A stretch of 64,000 nt of DNA from Epiperipatus broadwayi (lineage: Eukaryota; Onychophora; Udeonychophora; Euonychophora; Peripatidae), in assembly GCA_028023455.1 (NCBI GenBank), contig JAQFVV010000446.1, forward strand, positions 225,578 to 289,577, given 5' to 3'. Below are positions 1-11,824 of this stretch, in pieces (within the stretch, counting starts at the first letter, position 1; each line of letters starts with the position of its first letter). A model generated the notes under the pieces. That model was not told the origin of the DNA. It did not search any database and saw only the letters and a list, made by a program, of their open reading frames with translations. The position numbers were made by a program, and so were the translations under genes.

Positions 1-1437
1 AAAAATAAATAAAGAAGATCAAAAATAAATTTTAAAATGCACATCTTGTTAATTTTTATTTTTAATTTTAAAATGTACATTAAGTTAGTTGAAATTTTTC
101 TTTATGCTTTATTTTAATTTAATAAATAATGAATTAGAAAATATTCTTTTACTAAATAAGAAACAAAATGAATATATATATATATATATTTAAATTCTAG
201 ATATCAAAATGATTTTATACAATCTACTTATTCAGAGAAGATGGATTGAACTTGGAGAAACCTTCATCCTGCAGTGGATTGATAATGGTTGATGATGATA
301 ATGACGACTTATAGGTTAGTAATTTTGGTACTGTTTTAATAAATCATACCAGCCTCTTGATGACATTGTTGCTATGCAAAAACACATAAATATAATGTTA
401 TCGGGCCCACCACATTCTTTGTGAAAGAATAATAATCCTACGGGTTAATGTAATTCATTTATTTCCTTAATAACATTTACTGGAACAAATTTTTAGTAAA
501 CATACATAATTGCAAATATGTTATTATAGTAGAATTCCCCATGTACACCAGTGCTGAATGAAAAAATCATCCTCCCCCCTCCCCGCATAAACTTTACAAA
601 GTCTACTAGCATTGCTTGAGACATAACTAAATACATCATGATGGCAACAAAAAAATGCTGATAATACTTCAATTACTGAACTGTCTTTTACTTTTTCGGG
701 TCATTTTTGAAAAAGGAAAAATAATTACATTTATGTATTGATTGATTTATTACAATAGCCATCTTTGAAACAATATGTGTATGGACATTAATGGCAGACC
801 TATTAAGAACGATTACTAATTTCCTACTCAATAGGTTGGAAATTAAATTAAATTCGATTTAATTTTTTTAATAATACATTTTTAAAAAATGTTTAGTAAT
901 TAATTAACACTTTTTATAATATGAACTTTATTTTTTTTAATCAAATTTTTATATATTTAAATGTAAAATAGTAATTTAATTTTTTCTCCGTAGGAATGCA
1001 TTATAACTGCTTTTATTATGTGAAGTCTTTGATTTGTTATGCATTTAAGGGCATCAATTACTGTCGCTATTTCAGAGTAAATGTATCTATGTATATGTTA
1101 TCAAACTTTATGCATCATTTAATACATTATTATGGTTTAGCTTATTTAATAATAACAGGGATATTTTTCTATTACCAGATATATATGTGTTTCCACATCT
1201 GGAAATGATGATTTAAACAAATGTTATATGCATTGTTTTATTTTTAATATAATAAAATAATTAATATATATATATATCAGTAAATCACAGTGAATATGAG
1301 GCAATACGCCTTGTAAGCTCTCAGCTTTTACTTGTTATTTATTGATTTACAAGAGTACTTTATATAGCTTCTCCTGCTAGCGCCTCAACACGCTTGTAAA
1401 TTTGTTATATTATTAGTGAATATTTATCAGATTTTTA

Positions 1438-1468
<31 letters not shown>

Positions 1469-2135
1469 GTAATATTGATTTTTTTTTCTCCTTCGTTTGT
1501 ATTTGTAATTCAAAATTGCAAACGTTTGTTCATCTGCATAACGAACAATTTGCAAACATGGACACCTGACAATTATTTATAATGGTGATGAAAATATGTA
1601 AGAGCATTTAATGTTTTTGGAAAATTGACAAGCATAAAGTTTTCCCCAACTGCTGCCACGTAAATCTAAACAGATCAATACAACAACATGATAAAACAAT
1701 TGCATGTATGAAAACCCAATTATTAAAATACATCATATGTGGTTGAAAATTTTTTTTGAAAAATTGCACAAGCAGGAAGAGTATGTTTTTTTTTTTGTTA
1801 TTTAATAAACCACTTTGTTACGCCGCTAAACGAACATTTGCAATTATATTTACTATTGATGATTAATTACTAAAACCATGAATAATTATGTTTAATTGTT
1901 CCAATGAATTTATTTAATACTAGTCTAAGGCATTTGTGTCTTTTGTATTCATGTGCTCAGCAAAGTTCTTACAATTCAAAAAAATTAAGTCCAAAAATAA
2001 TAGAATTTGGGATATATATGTGTAGACGCTTATATAATTCTCTTTAGTTGGTTAGCTGACTCAGGAAACTAAAGATCATCTTTTAAGTCCACACACTTTA
2101 TTTTATTTATATATTTCAAAATGATGCTTATTAAT
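1..2135. other. 3' flank of the GALNT gene, no gene seen
   Basis: This stretch lies beyond the stop codon of the minus-strand gene. It is AT-rich, with a short TA tract near 175-190, a TTA/ATT run near 1437-1470 and a fragment at 230-310 that matches the repeat at 4080-4280 (positions with GATGGATTGAACTTGG). A patch of higher complexity at 1290-1400 is unidentified. The short open frame at 996-1208 shows no protein-like composition and I treat it as chance. Confidence 0.5.
2097..2107 (-). promoter_or_regulatory. Overlapping AATAAA polyadenylation signals
   Basis: On the minus strand two overlapping AATAAA hexamers lie about 30-40 bases after the TAA stop of the putative last exon. They fit the end of the GALNT transcript and would imply a very short 3' UTR. 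AATAAA is common by chance in DNA this AT-rich, so the support comes mainly from position. Confidence 0.45.
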
Positions 2136-2270
2136 TTATTTGTGGCCAGTATCAGCATTTAATGATCCCATCATATATTTTTTATTATCTACAACAGCAG
2201 TTGTCAATCTTTCATATTTTGCACCACCTCTCACACTGCACCCATTTTTACCTGAATAATTATGAATCTC
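2136..2270 (-). CDS. GALNT-like terminal exon (end of lectin domain)
   Basis: The exon has a good acceptor (pyrimidine-rich tract ending ATGCAG) directly before GAG ATT CAT. It stays open for 44 codons to TAA and is followed within 40 bases by AATAAA signals. It starts in phase 0, matching the donor of the exon at 10685-10756. The peptide begins EIHNYSGKNGCSVRGG, which loosely resembles the I-x4-SGKCLDV start of a ricin-type repeat, and then continues without family resemblance. Assignment rests on splice signals, phase, stop and poly(A) context more than on sequence similarity. A different gene's exon or chance is possible. Confidence 0.55.
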   Translation of the reverse strand, partial: EIHNYSGKNGCSVRGGAKYERLTTAVVDNKKYMMGSLNADTGHK

Positions 2271-2404
2271 CTGCATAATATAAGATTAAAAGATAAAATT
2301 AATAAAAAATCTAGTCAGATGTCACATGACCTAATTTTAATAAAGTTCTTATTTACAAATGTTATATATAGAGCTCGCAAAACAAGCTCTTAACAAGCTT
2401 TGAG

Positions 2405-2467
2405 AACATCCTCAACCCCCAGACCAGTTTCTGCATCTAGCATCATCAGTGAGGCGCCAGGATATTC
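2405..2467 (-). ncRNA. Hammerhead ribozyme candidate, ~340 bp family, copy a
   Basis: On the minus strand the core CTGATGA is followed by stem II TGC-TAGAT-GCA, then GAAA, a minimal stem III (A-C / G-U closing a two-base loop) and the cleavage triplet GTC. Stem I pairs CCTCA with TGGGG (one G-U) and, beyond an internal loop, ATATCC with GGATGT. All conserved core bases are present. This is a type I hammerhead layout. Confidence 0.75.
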
Positions 2468-2741
2468 ATTAGATTAAAAATACTAGGACAAGCCCAGCAC
2501 TTTATCTAATGTATAACTATTGAGAAGAAAATGTGAACTTTTCAGACATCCATATGTCTAAAAATCCAGCTATCTAACTCAAATAGCCATATGGGACTGA
2601 ACTAAATTCAGATCACCATATATTAGTAGCTTTAGCAATATAAAATCAGCAAAGCCTTAATAGCAAAAAATAAATCCAAGTCAGATCGTATTTACAAATG
2701 TTATATATAGAGCTCGCAAAACAAGCTCTTAACAAGCTTTG

Positions 2742-2805
2742 AGAATATCCTCAACCCCAGACCTGTTTCTACATCTAGCATTGTCAGTGAGGTAGCCAGG
2801 ATATT
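2742..2805 (-). ncRNA. Hammerhead-like motif, ~340 bp family, copy b (core damaged)
   Basis: This is the second copy in the tandem dimer. The core reads CTGACAA instead of CTGANGA, and stem II is TGC-TAGAT-GTA. GAAA and the GTC triplet are kept, and the outer part of stem I is better paired than in copy a (GAATATCC with GGATATTC). It is probably inactive because G8 is changed. Confidence 0.6.
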
Positions 2806-2863
2806 CATTAGATTAAAAATACAAGATAAAAGTGCTGGGCTTATACTAGTATTTTTAATCTAA

Positions 2864-2915
2864 TGAATATCCTGGCACCTCACTGATGACGCTAGATGCA
2901 GAAACTGGTCTGGGA
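2864..2915 (+). ncRNA. Hammerhead ribozyme candidate, ~340 bp family, inverted copy c
   Basis: On the plus strand CTGATGA at 2883-2889 is followed by GC-TAGAT-GC, then GAAA at 2901-2904 and CTGGTC, with CCTCA/TGGGA around the site as stem I. The inverted copy faces copy b and the two form a long hairpin. The outer half of stem I is lost because similarity ends just after the cleavage site. Confidence 0.6.
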
Positions 2916-4079
2916 TTAAAAGATAGATGAAAGCAACCCAATCCATAGGAATTTAAATTCGATTTGTCAAACCAAAGAATAACTACCAATGTAGTGCAGT
3001 CAAGTTATATTACTATGTGACAACTTTTATCCGAATGTTTGCAGCAGATACTGGTAAGTCTCGAACTTTCGAGAGTCCATGTGATTATAAAACCATTGCT
3101 TCTGCTCATGAGGTATTAATTGTTCCATTGCAACTGTGCTACATAAGAGACTTTGTCACTTGGAGTTCCAACTGAGAAAAAATTGTATATCTACATACCC
3201 TTGTAAATGTAGATAAATTTTTTAATTGGATGCAAATCTAAGCTTGAGGATGAAGAAGGTTTTTCTTGATCAAAAGTGCCTAGTACCAGTGCTAATTTTA
3301 TTATAAAATCAAAAATATGAAAATATGACTAAGCATTGAAATCAAAACGAAAGTATTAAAATAAAATATCTTCAGAGCAAGATTTAATGATTAATATGTG
3401 TCCTAGAAATGTTTTATTTTAATACTTTCATTTTGATTATATTTTAGAATGAATAAAAAATATATTTGATGTCTTATATGGTTATTTATTTGATGGTCTA
3501 TCTGCCAAACTACAGCGCTTCCTCCTAAGGGTGTGTGTTCCACAATTTGAGCAATGCTAATCTAGAATATGCTTAAGTTAACCATTATTAGTACCCATGT
3601 GTAAGCATGTAGCAAGAAATATTGATGCTTGTTGTTTTATAGTATTGGGTCTTATGATTGATATTAGTTTGATGATGATTAGCCAAAGATTTTATGTTTT
3701 TTAAACGAATCACAAAGCACTGACTGTCAATGATTAATTGTAGCTGATGTTTTACTTATTATTTATACATTCTTTTGATGATAATTTTCTGATTATTATT
3801 CCAAAACATTCATTCAGTTACAAACAACACACTAATGTGTGGCCAGATTTATTATAAGATGACAATAGGATTTTATAAAATATTCTTTGTGGATCTCTCT
3901 CCCTCTATATTTCCCATTCCATTACAATAAGCTAATCCAACTCTCATAGGAAATTGTATTGTTGTATTTAAGCGTTTAGTCTTTTATCTTTATGTAGTTG
4001 ATTAATTTTTGTATAGTTTTTTTAAAAATCTTTTTAAATTAACCTTAATACATATATATTTATATATAATAGGAAAGTG

Positions 4080-4280
4080 TGCAGGGGTGACGTGAAGAAG
4101 AGAAGCTAAAGATTGGGGAAGATGGATTGAACTTGGAAAGATCTTCATCTTGTATTGGATTGGTAATGGTTGATGATGATGATTAGTGTGCAGGGGTGAC
4201 ATGGAGAAGAGAAGCTAAAGATTGGGGAAGATGGATTGAACCTGGAAAGGTGGATTGATAATGGTTGATGATGATCAATA
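4080..4280 (+). repeat. Tandem duplicate of LINE-tail-like repeat with TGATGATGAT end
   Basis: A unit of about 115 bases starting GTGCAGGGGTGAC and ending GGTTGATGATGATGAT occurs twice here, and a partial copy is at 235-300. The end in short GAT/TGA repeats is typical of the 3' tails of RTE-type LINEs, so these may be 5'-truncated LINE tails. No protein is readable. Confidence 0.45.
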
Positions 4281-4319
4281 TTTAAATAGAAGTATGTATT
4301 CTATATTGGATTTAATGTA

Positions 4320-4620
4320 ATTTAGAAGGGATTTGAAGTTAGACTTTTAAGCTCTCCACAGTTATTCATTACATCTTATACAACCAACACACATGCTCAC
4401 CTACATGTGAAAAAAAATCTTCTATGTAGGTATTTCATGCTGAACTAGCACTCATCACTTGGTCCAGCTTAACATCTTTCATATATATATATATATGATC
4501 GGTGCTCAATTTACATTAAGCTAAGCAAATCTTCATACTTTAATGTTTTAAAGTACAGGCTTCAATCTTCTCAACCCTCTAAGTTTTCAGCCATTCACAT
4601 CATTGAAAATCTGATGATGG
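4320..4620 (-). repeat. Dispersed hammerhead repeat (second family), copy 1
   Basis: This is the minus-strand copy of a repeat shared with 4855-5130, 5130-5320, 10165-10390 and 11825-12140. It holds a hammerhead-like core at about 4425-4478 reading GTGATGA - GTGCT/AGCAT - GAAA on the minus strand. The first core base is changed and the 3' half of stem I is degraded. Its far end contains a segment (4320-4375) matching the region after the ribozyme in the other copies. Confidence 0.55.
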
Positions 4621-4854
4621 AATGCCCAAATCCTTTGTTAATGCCAATATTATTGTCATGACTATGTTGACTTTAAGTTGCACTGGTCCATTTAAATACA
4701 CAAAAGAGAGATGGGTAGGATACAGGTTGAATTTGTAATATTTTAAATACAAGTATACTTTATATACCTGGAGTCTACATGTAATATATGGGATTTGAAA
4801 ACAGACTTTCAAGTTCTCTTCAGCCATCCATTCTGTCTTATATGGGTATTAATT

Positions 4855-5130
4855 TGGGCATTCTATTATCTAGTTTTTAATGATATGGATGGATGTAGAG
4901 TTGAAGGGTGGAGGAGACTGAAGCTTGTTCATTTAAATATAGAGCTTTGCTATTTTAATATAAAATGAGTAAAGATTATATGTATATGTGTGTGAGATGA
5001 TCTGAACCAACTTATGAGTGCTGGTTCACTTATCTTTTTCAAATATATGTGATCATGTGTATCAGTTGTATGAGATGAAGTGGATAGATTTGGGGAGCTT
5101 GAAAGTCTAAATCCTTTCTAATATATATAA
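4855..5130 (+). repeat. Dispersed hammerhead repeat (second family), copy 2, deleted core
   Basis: The plus-strand copy has the same upstream block (GACTGAAGC...TTTTAATATAAA) as copy 5 and the same downstream block (GTCATGTGTATCAGT...CTTGAAAGTCT). The ribozyme itself is broken: the core reads CTTATGA and the GAAA segment is deleted. Confidence 0.5.
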
Positions 5131-5320
5131 TGATTTGAACTCAGACTTTCAAGCAACCTTCAACTATCAACACTATCTCATACTACTGATATGCGTGACC
5201 ACACACATGTAGAAAAGATAAATAATCACCAATATATGTATTTCATGCCGAACCAGCACTCATCATTTAGTCCAGATTATCATCTCCCACACACACACGC
5301 ATATATATATATATATTGTA
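5130..5320 (-). repeat. Dispersed hammerhead repeat (second family), copy 3
   Basis: The minus-strand copy has the hammerhead at 5221-5286. Its stem III (ATA/TAT) and an ATA cleavage triplet are the best preserved in the family, and stem II keeps pairing through a G-U (GCTG/CGGC). The first core base is changed (ATGATGA). Confidence 0.55.
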
Positions 5321-8300
5321 ACGGTATGCCCCCTCTCAACAAGATAAGTTAAGGCAGTCGCATCTCACTATAGTCAGACTTAAGGTCTTCATATAGGATG
5401 CCACGAATGATGTGATTTAATTTTGATATAAAACTATATTTGTTCCCAATAACTAATTTATTATTAAAAAAAAATTATTATATCCAAACCACATCAAATC
5501 AATTTTCACCTTAATTAACTTTATCGTTATGCTCAGATTTCGAACTCAGGGAAGTTTAACACTACTCTCTTCAGGGGTTCCTATCAATATTTAAAACTAA
5601 TATTAACAACGAATCTCTTGAAGACTTCATTTAATATAAAAAACATAATTATTTATTTAACAATTAAATAATTTAAATTTTACAATATATATATAAAAAT
5701 ATTTATATATCCACCTCCTTATATTAAAAATGTAAACATTCTCTTTGCTTACGGTAGATATATTTTCTAAACCTATAACACTACGATTGGGAGAGTTTAC
5801 AAATATCACATATATTATTGGATAGTTTAAGCTACTTCTAACTTTATTCTAACCAATGAGAAATTTTATTCAAATGGTCGCACATCCACGTTATGGATTG
5901 ATTGTACTATATTTAAAGCTATATGGCATTTAAACACTTGCAGCTAAATTGCATGCCAATTATAACATTTTAAGGATGGATCGATGGATGCTTCATCATT
6001 CCCAGCTGACACTATTTCTGAAGCCTACTGGGATGATGATGATGGTACAGAACATCTATAAGCTTAATTGCCAGGGTGCCAAATTGCAACTTTAATAAAA
6101 TATAAAGGTTAAATCTCACTTCAATAATTTTCAGTAATATTTAATGAATGGGTTAATAAATAATCAATCGATTCAGAGAATACTGAGAATGCATTAAAAT
6201 CGGTCATATTAATATCTTTGGAAATTCTTGGTTATTCTCAGCACACTCCCCATTCACTAGGATTAAAGCTATAATTACAATTTTATTCTAATTACCAAGT
6301 TCTATATCCATCTCCACCCTCCTGATCCACCACTTCGTCAACTTCACATCCATATGTCTATTACACTATTATTTATTTGACTATTAAAATTTACATTTTT
6401 GCTAGCTCATTTCCCCTTATAATCTCTTCTCAGGGTTTTTAGAATAATTAGGTGTGGAAATCAAATAAGCTGCGATAGATTATTGGTGATAAACACTCCT
6501 CTCATGATCACCTCCAAGGTGATCTTGGATGTCTTTAATGCAGTTTAATATCTATTTACATTAAAGTTCGGAATAATTTAAGCTTATTAAATTTTTTTTT
6601 TTATAAACACATCATAAACATATTCACGATTATAACAAAATTATAAAGAAGTGCGTCTAGAGAGGGGTTTGAATACAACGGATGGAGAAAGGATTTTATG
6701 CCCACCCCTGCACTCGCTATCACTCAATACTATCTCTATTCACAGTTTATACTTCAACAATATTAAATTATTTGGTAATTCTAAGTATTTGAAATTAACC
6801 ATTTTAAATAATTTTACTGGATATTATTTACGTACATGATAATTCAAATATTAATAATAATATATTGATGTATGATTGGATTGGAAATATCTAGATAATA
6901 ATAACCCACAAAAACATTGAGACATACACAAATTTTATTTAAAACAAATAACAAATTTTATTTGACAAACTACAATTCCATACATAAACATATACATTAT
7001 ATTTACACTTTCATTTTATCTTAAATATAGTGAATACCAATTTCTTGTTGTGTTCAATGCTTTCTCTTTTATAACTGATTTGTTTTAGAGCTAATTTATC
7101 CCCTAATTGAATTTAATAATTTTATTTAACGAATTTAAAATTAATATTCCTTCGCAAATTTCTTAATCTTATCCTATCATCCTGATCGAACCTTCTTTTG
7201 CCCTAATCTTTACTACAGAGATATCTTATGAATAGTGAGACTAAGTAAATGCAAATAACTCGACATCAAGATCAATCATCATCATAGTGCACACACTCTA
7301 TACTCATGTTCTTATAACATAATAATATTTTAACAATATTACCTTTCCAGCGAAGTTCTCAGCTGGCTATGTAAATATTTATTAAATAATTTTATATACG
7401 CATTGCTTATGCTTAACATTTGTAAGTTTAATTTAACTCTTAATTTCACATTTATTAACTTAACTACTTTTGGCTCGAATGATAAATTAAATCTACAAAA
7501 CAATATTCAAGCACACTAATCGTACAAACCTTATACACATTCATTCTGACATTAAATTGAGTTTGCGACCTTGTATCCGACAATTATAATAATGCTTATC
7601 ATGGCTATCTCTCATACACTCGTAAGGAATATCAAACATTAATATGAGGCAGGCAGTGACCCGAATAAGAGAGAACCTTTTCACTAAGGTTGATATATGC
7701 TAGGATTTTTATTGCTAGTCATACAAAAGAACATAGGTATACCTATTGCCTCTGGCCATCAAAATAAGAAACCTTCTTACAGTGTAGAGAATAATCAAGT
7801 GGGAAAACTCTTCCACTAGGTTCAAATACTTTATGAATATAGCATAAATATCTTAGTGAGCTAGACTTCACTGACTTTGTGGAGACTTTTGTCTATCCAC
7901 ATACATACAGGTCAAAACATCAAATTCTACAAGTAAAACTTTTATATCTTTAATATTCTTGTGAATTAGGTCACTGGAATATAAGCCCATAAATTTTCCA
8001 AGCATTAATCAGCTTGTTTCTGGCCTTAAATCTATGATAACAATAATAATAAACAATAAGAAATGCGCATTAAAATTTTAAAACTATTTCCATGCACTTT
8101 TATAAGAAAATGATGATGTTGTAGCTCAATAGACAAGCAATTTATTTATAAGTCTAAGCATTTGACAATAACTTCTGATACTAATAATAATATCTCTAAG
8201 TGTTTTTTTTTTTAAAAAAAAAATTGTTTGTAAAGCATTTTAAATAAGGCACATCAGAACGACATGATATCAATTTCACCTACCCCCAAAATGACAATAA

Positions 8301-10164
8301 TAGCAAAAGCATTTAAAAATAAACACATTCAAAATTATCCAATATCAATATCTCTACCCCCAAAATAATACAATTGTAATTATAACATGAATTAATTTTA
8401 AAATAGATGATATACATGATGCACTACAAAGAAAAAAATTCTTTTTTTTTTAGAGTAAATGTCCTACACACATAAAGAGCGAATAAAAAAAATTATACTT
8501 ATATAAAGTTCTTTGGAAGTGTCCTCCAAGTTCCTGGTTTCCATTTTTCCTTTTTCCATTCCTCCTTAATCGGTTTATAAGAGCACATGAGTCCATGTAT
8601 CAAAAAGTTCTTTTGATGGGGTTTGATTCCTCTGCCATCAGATATACAATTTTTATTTTGCTGAACCGCGTTCCTCATTTCCAATTCTATGCAGATTACA
8701 GTTTAACTTTTTAATTTTATGCAGATTAAATATAGCATTCACTTAAATTTTTCACAATATAAGTCCATTTCTGATCGTCCTTTTCTATCTTTAGATTCAT
8801 TTTATATTTAAATTGGATGCATATATAGATGATATCAAACTTAAAGTTTAATTTCTGTGGTTTAAATTTTTTTACCATTTGTTGATCCAACCATGACCAC
8901 TAGTTAACTTCTGGAGATTAAAAATGTGTGTCAACTTAAAATTTATTCACTACACATTGTCTTGTCTTAATACAATGTTAGATTTAGCAAAGTTATTCTT
9001 AAGAGACAAAAAGTAACAATAAATGATTTTTAAATTTTATAGCAGTTTCTCTCTAAGTCAATGAAAGAAAAACTTGCAAACAGAAAGTTTTCAAAAAAAA
9101 TACCCCCCCCCTACTGCTAAACACAGAGATTTTACAGAGAATGCCATCTGGTCATCTGGTCATTTTCTTTTTTTTTAATTAATTGACTTGTTCCCTTTTC
9201 TCTGGTTAATTTTTAACCTTTTTGCTCTTTTAGAAAAAACTAACCAAATCAATATCTGTATTTTAACAGATGACTGACAATTAATTTTACAATTCAACAG
9301 CTATAATTGCCAATTAATTTGACATTTCACAGACCATCATAGTTAATTACACACTTAAATTCCTTGGTGAAACATATCATTTAAAGGCTCTGATAATTGA
9401 CTGGGTAATATAACACCATGCAACCCATGTTAAAGTAAATAACAGAACAGTTATCTTTCCCCTTTTGCTTTTTCCCATTAAATAATGAAACAAAATATAT
9501 TTTGCAGCCCAGTTTCAAACCCAGACTTTGAATTAAATTTGGCTGCTAATATTAAACTTATTAAAACGATTTAATTTCTTATTTATTTTTTTAGATTTCC
9601 CTACAAAAAGGATAAGGAATGATTATTAATTGTGAACTTTACAATCAAAATCCACAATTAGATTATATACCCACACACACATTGCATGTATATATTTCTT
9701 TAATTGACCGATTTCATATTTTAATCTTTATTTATTACAACTATTTTTTTTTTGTTTTCATTTACTCTCATGAACTATTTATTTTTAACTTAGTATAGAA
9801 TTATGACCATTCATTTTCACTATCTAACTTAGTTTTAAGAGTCACACATCCCCTCCTATTCTCAGTCAACCTATTAACTAATGTATAAATTTTGCTTTTC
9901 TAAATATGTTTTTAATATTAACTTGACCCATAAATTAAAATAAAATAATCTTTTGGTTAGAAATATCTTAATAATAAATTTTCATATTGCTTACTAAGTC
10001 AAACGTATGCAATCCTTATAAATATGGGTTTGAACTTAGTCTTGGCTAAAATCTTTCTTATTAAAGAAAAAAAAATACATACATTATGAGGAAAATTTTT
10101 ATTGAACCCTATCTTGCTTATTTAACTCCAAAACTGGAGTTTGGACAAATCCAAGGGCTACAAT

Positions 10165-10390
10165 ATATATGTGTGTGTGTGTTGGAGATGATAATCTGGA
10201 CCAACTGATGAGTGCTGGTTCAGCATGAAATACGTAAATTGGTGATTATTTATCTTTTCTACATGTATGTGGTCATGTGTATCAGTAGTATGAGATAGTG
10301 TGGATAGTTAAAGGTTGCTTGAAAGTCTGAGTTCGAATTCCCTATAAGTTCCAAGTATAAGAATGCCTGTATTTTAAATATATATATATA
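10165..10390 (+). repeat. Dispersed hammerhead repeat (second family), copy 4
   Basis: The copy spans a GT tract, the hammerhead (10191-10254) and the shared downstream block ending in GAGTTCGAATTCC near 10330. That end resembles a Pol III B box (GGTTCGAATCC), so a SINE-like, Pol III-transcribed unit is possible. No A box is obvious. Confidence 0.5.
10191..10254 (+). ncRNA. Hammerhead ribozyme candidate, second family, copy 4
   Basis: Core CTGATGA is at 10205-10211, stem II (TGCTG/CAGCA with a G-U closing pair) at 10212-10226 and GAAA at 10227-10230. Stem I pairs CCAA with TTGG and, across an internal loop, ATAATC with GATTAT. Stem III is minimal and the base before the cleavage position is A rather than the usual T, so this copy may be impaired. 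Confidence 0.6.
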
Positions 10391-10684
10391 CATCCTTTTT
10401 TTAAATATATCACAAATTTTGTTCCTAAGTTCACTTTTTACTAAATTGCTTTAAATAATGAAAATATTAATAAGAAAATCTTTTTTTTTAATTTTTGCAT
10501 CACCACAATACTTTTATGTACAAGACAGTGCTGATTTCTATATTCATTGAAGCCACTATTAATAATATTCACTGATTTAAAATTAATGCATGCCTAAATA
10601 AAAATCTATAAGTAAAATTTGAGGTATCCACTGGTTTACATCAGCCATTCAAATCGTATAACTTTATTTTAATTTAATACATAC

Positions 10685-10756
10685 CCTTTTGTGAATCCAC
10701 CTTAATTCAGGGACATCACTGCATACAGCAAGTTCCAGTTGTAATCCATCTATAAC
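10685..10756 (-). CDS. GALNT-like exon (lectin domain repeat)
   Basis: The exon encodes 24 residues, VIDGLQLELAVCSDVPELRW followed by IHKR. The pattern V/L-x-L-x-x-C then RW matches the second half of a ricin-type repeat (V-x-L-x-x-C ... QxW) of GALNT lectin domains, which bind GalNAc and steer the enzyme on glycopeptides. The acceptor is TTGTTCAG and the donor AAAAGG|GTATGT. It is 72 bases long and phase 0 at both ends, like the other exons. The first half of this repeat should be on another exon upstream (to the right). Confidence 0.7.
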
Positions 10757-11080
10757 CTGAACAATGTTAAAACACATTTCTTCCCGTCTTAATTGGTTTG
10801 AAGAAGTATATGAAAATATCTTAAAGTAATACAAATTAAATTGTTAAAATAGCATGTAGGCTAGAAGTTATTATATAAAAAAAAAAATTAAATATACTTT
10901 TTGTTTAATGGCAGCAATCAAAGAATTAAATAAAATATAACTGAAATAAAACTGTAGGTCTGAATTTTAATACTTTGGTAGAGAGTGACTCAAGAGCTAA
11001 AGATTGAAGCTCAACAATGTCACTTCTAAACATCACATGGATCACCATTTCTTATGATTGCTCATAACTGTTATTAAAAC

Positions 11081-11292
11081 AGGCAAAATTCTTCCTACAT
11101 AATGCAACTAAGTGCAAGCCAGAGTAATCAATGGATGCCAGAAGGTTTGTGCATAAAATCCCTATCTAGTGCCTACTCATCAAATATCCCCAGACTAGTT
11201 TCTAGCTTATGGCTTTCATCAATAAGGAGCCTTGGAATCCATTGATTACTCTGGCTTGTACTGAGTGGCACTATTGTATGGAAAGTTTTGCC
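11081..11292. repeat. Foldback copy of the ~450 bp hammerhead family
   Basis: Arms starting AGGCAAAA and ending TTTTGCCT enclose GTAATCAATGGATGCC on the left and its inverse on the right, so this copy is an inverted, internally deleted version. A minus-strand hammerhead motif lies at 11179-11238. The flanks TTATTAAAAC and GTTTTAATA are also complementary. Confidence 0.65.
11179..11238 (-). ncRNA. Hammerhead-like motif, ~450 bp family
   Basis: The minus-strand core reads TTGATGA (first base changed), with GAAA and CTAGTC kept. Stem II is AGC/GCT, whereas other copies have GGC/GCC. This is a two-sided change that preserves pairing. Confidence 0.55.
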
Positions 11293-11824
11293 TGTTTTAA
11301 TATCACTTCTGGTGATGAATGCTCAAACATCAGAATATCTATTATAAAGCCTATCATGATATTAAAATATCATACTATAGTAAAAAAGTATATAAACTTG
11401 TCATAACCTGAATTAGAATTTTGAATCCAATATTTTATCAGTTAGCTTAATATTTCCAAATAAAGTCAATATTATTTTTTTAGATATCCATATAATAATT
11501 GGGTTAGTGGTCCATTTCAGATTGTCTAATAGATGGATTTCAGTCTATATACTGCTATCTACAAGTTTTCAGCACTGTGGCTATCATTTGCAAACAAGCA
11601 TTGTCATTTCAACTCCAATAGGAAGAAGCAGAAAGCCAAATAATAACATAAGAAATATTCAATAAAAGCAAATTACATTTCCTTAGAATTACATATTGAA
11701 TCATAAATAGATTATACCTTAGTATAAGTTTAACTCATCTCTCCCCTATTATTATATGTGAATATGTAATGACTGATAATATGATGGGTTAGTATTGACA
11801 TAATGTGTACATGGGAAGACTATA

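Larger units (their letters stand above)
2346..2825. repeat. Tandem dimer, ~340 bp period, hammerhead-bearing
   Basis: A block beginning TATTTACAAATG...GAGCTCGCAAAACAAGC near 2350 recurs almost unchanged near 2689, giving a head-to-tail repeat with a period of about 340 bases. Each block carries a minus-strand hammerhead-like motif (2405-2467 and 2742-2805). A third, inverted partial copy follows at about 2845-2920, so the right end also forms a hairpin. This is the layout expected of a retrozyme-like unit derived from multimeric or circular RNA. Confidence 0.7.
2271..10684 (-). other. Intron 8.4 kb with hammerhead repeat families
   Basis: No coding exon of the host gene was found here. The stretch holds the ~340 bp hammerhead repeat dimer (2346-2920), a duplicated LINE-tail-like repeat (4080-4280) and four dispersed copies of a second hammerhead repeat (4.32-5.32 kb and 10.17-10.39 kb). 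From about 5.4 to 10.1 kb I see only AT-rich DNA, a T-run/A-run at 8203-8223 and no recognisable gene; the open frames at 6651-6839 and 8499-8684 look like chance. Confidence 0.6.
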
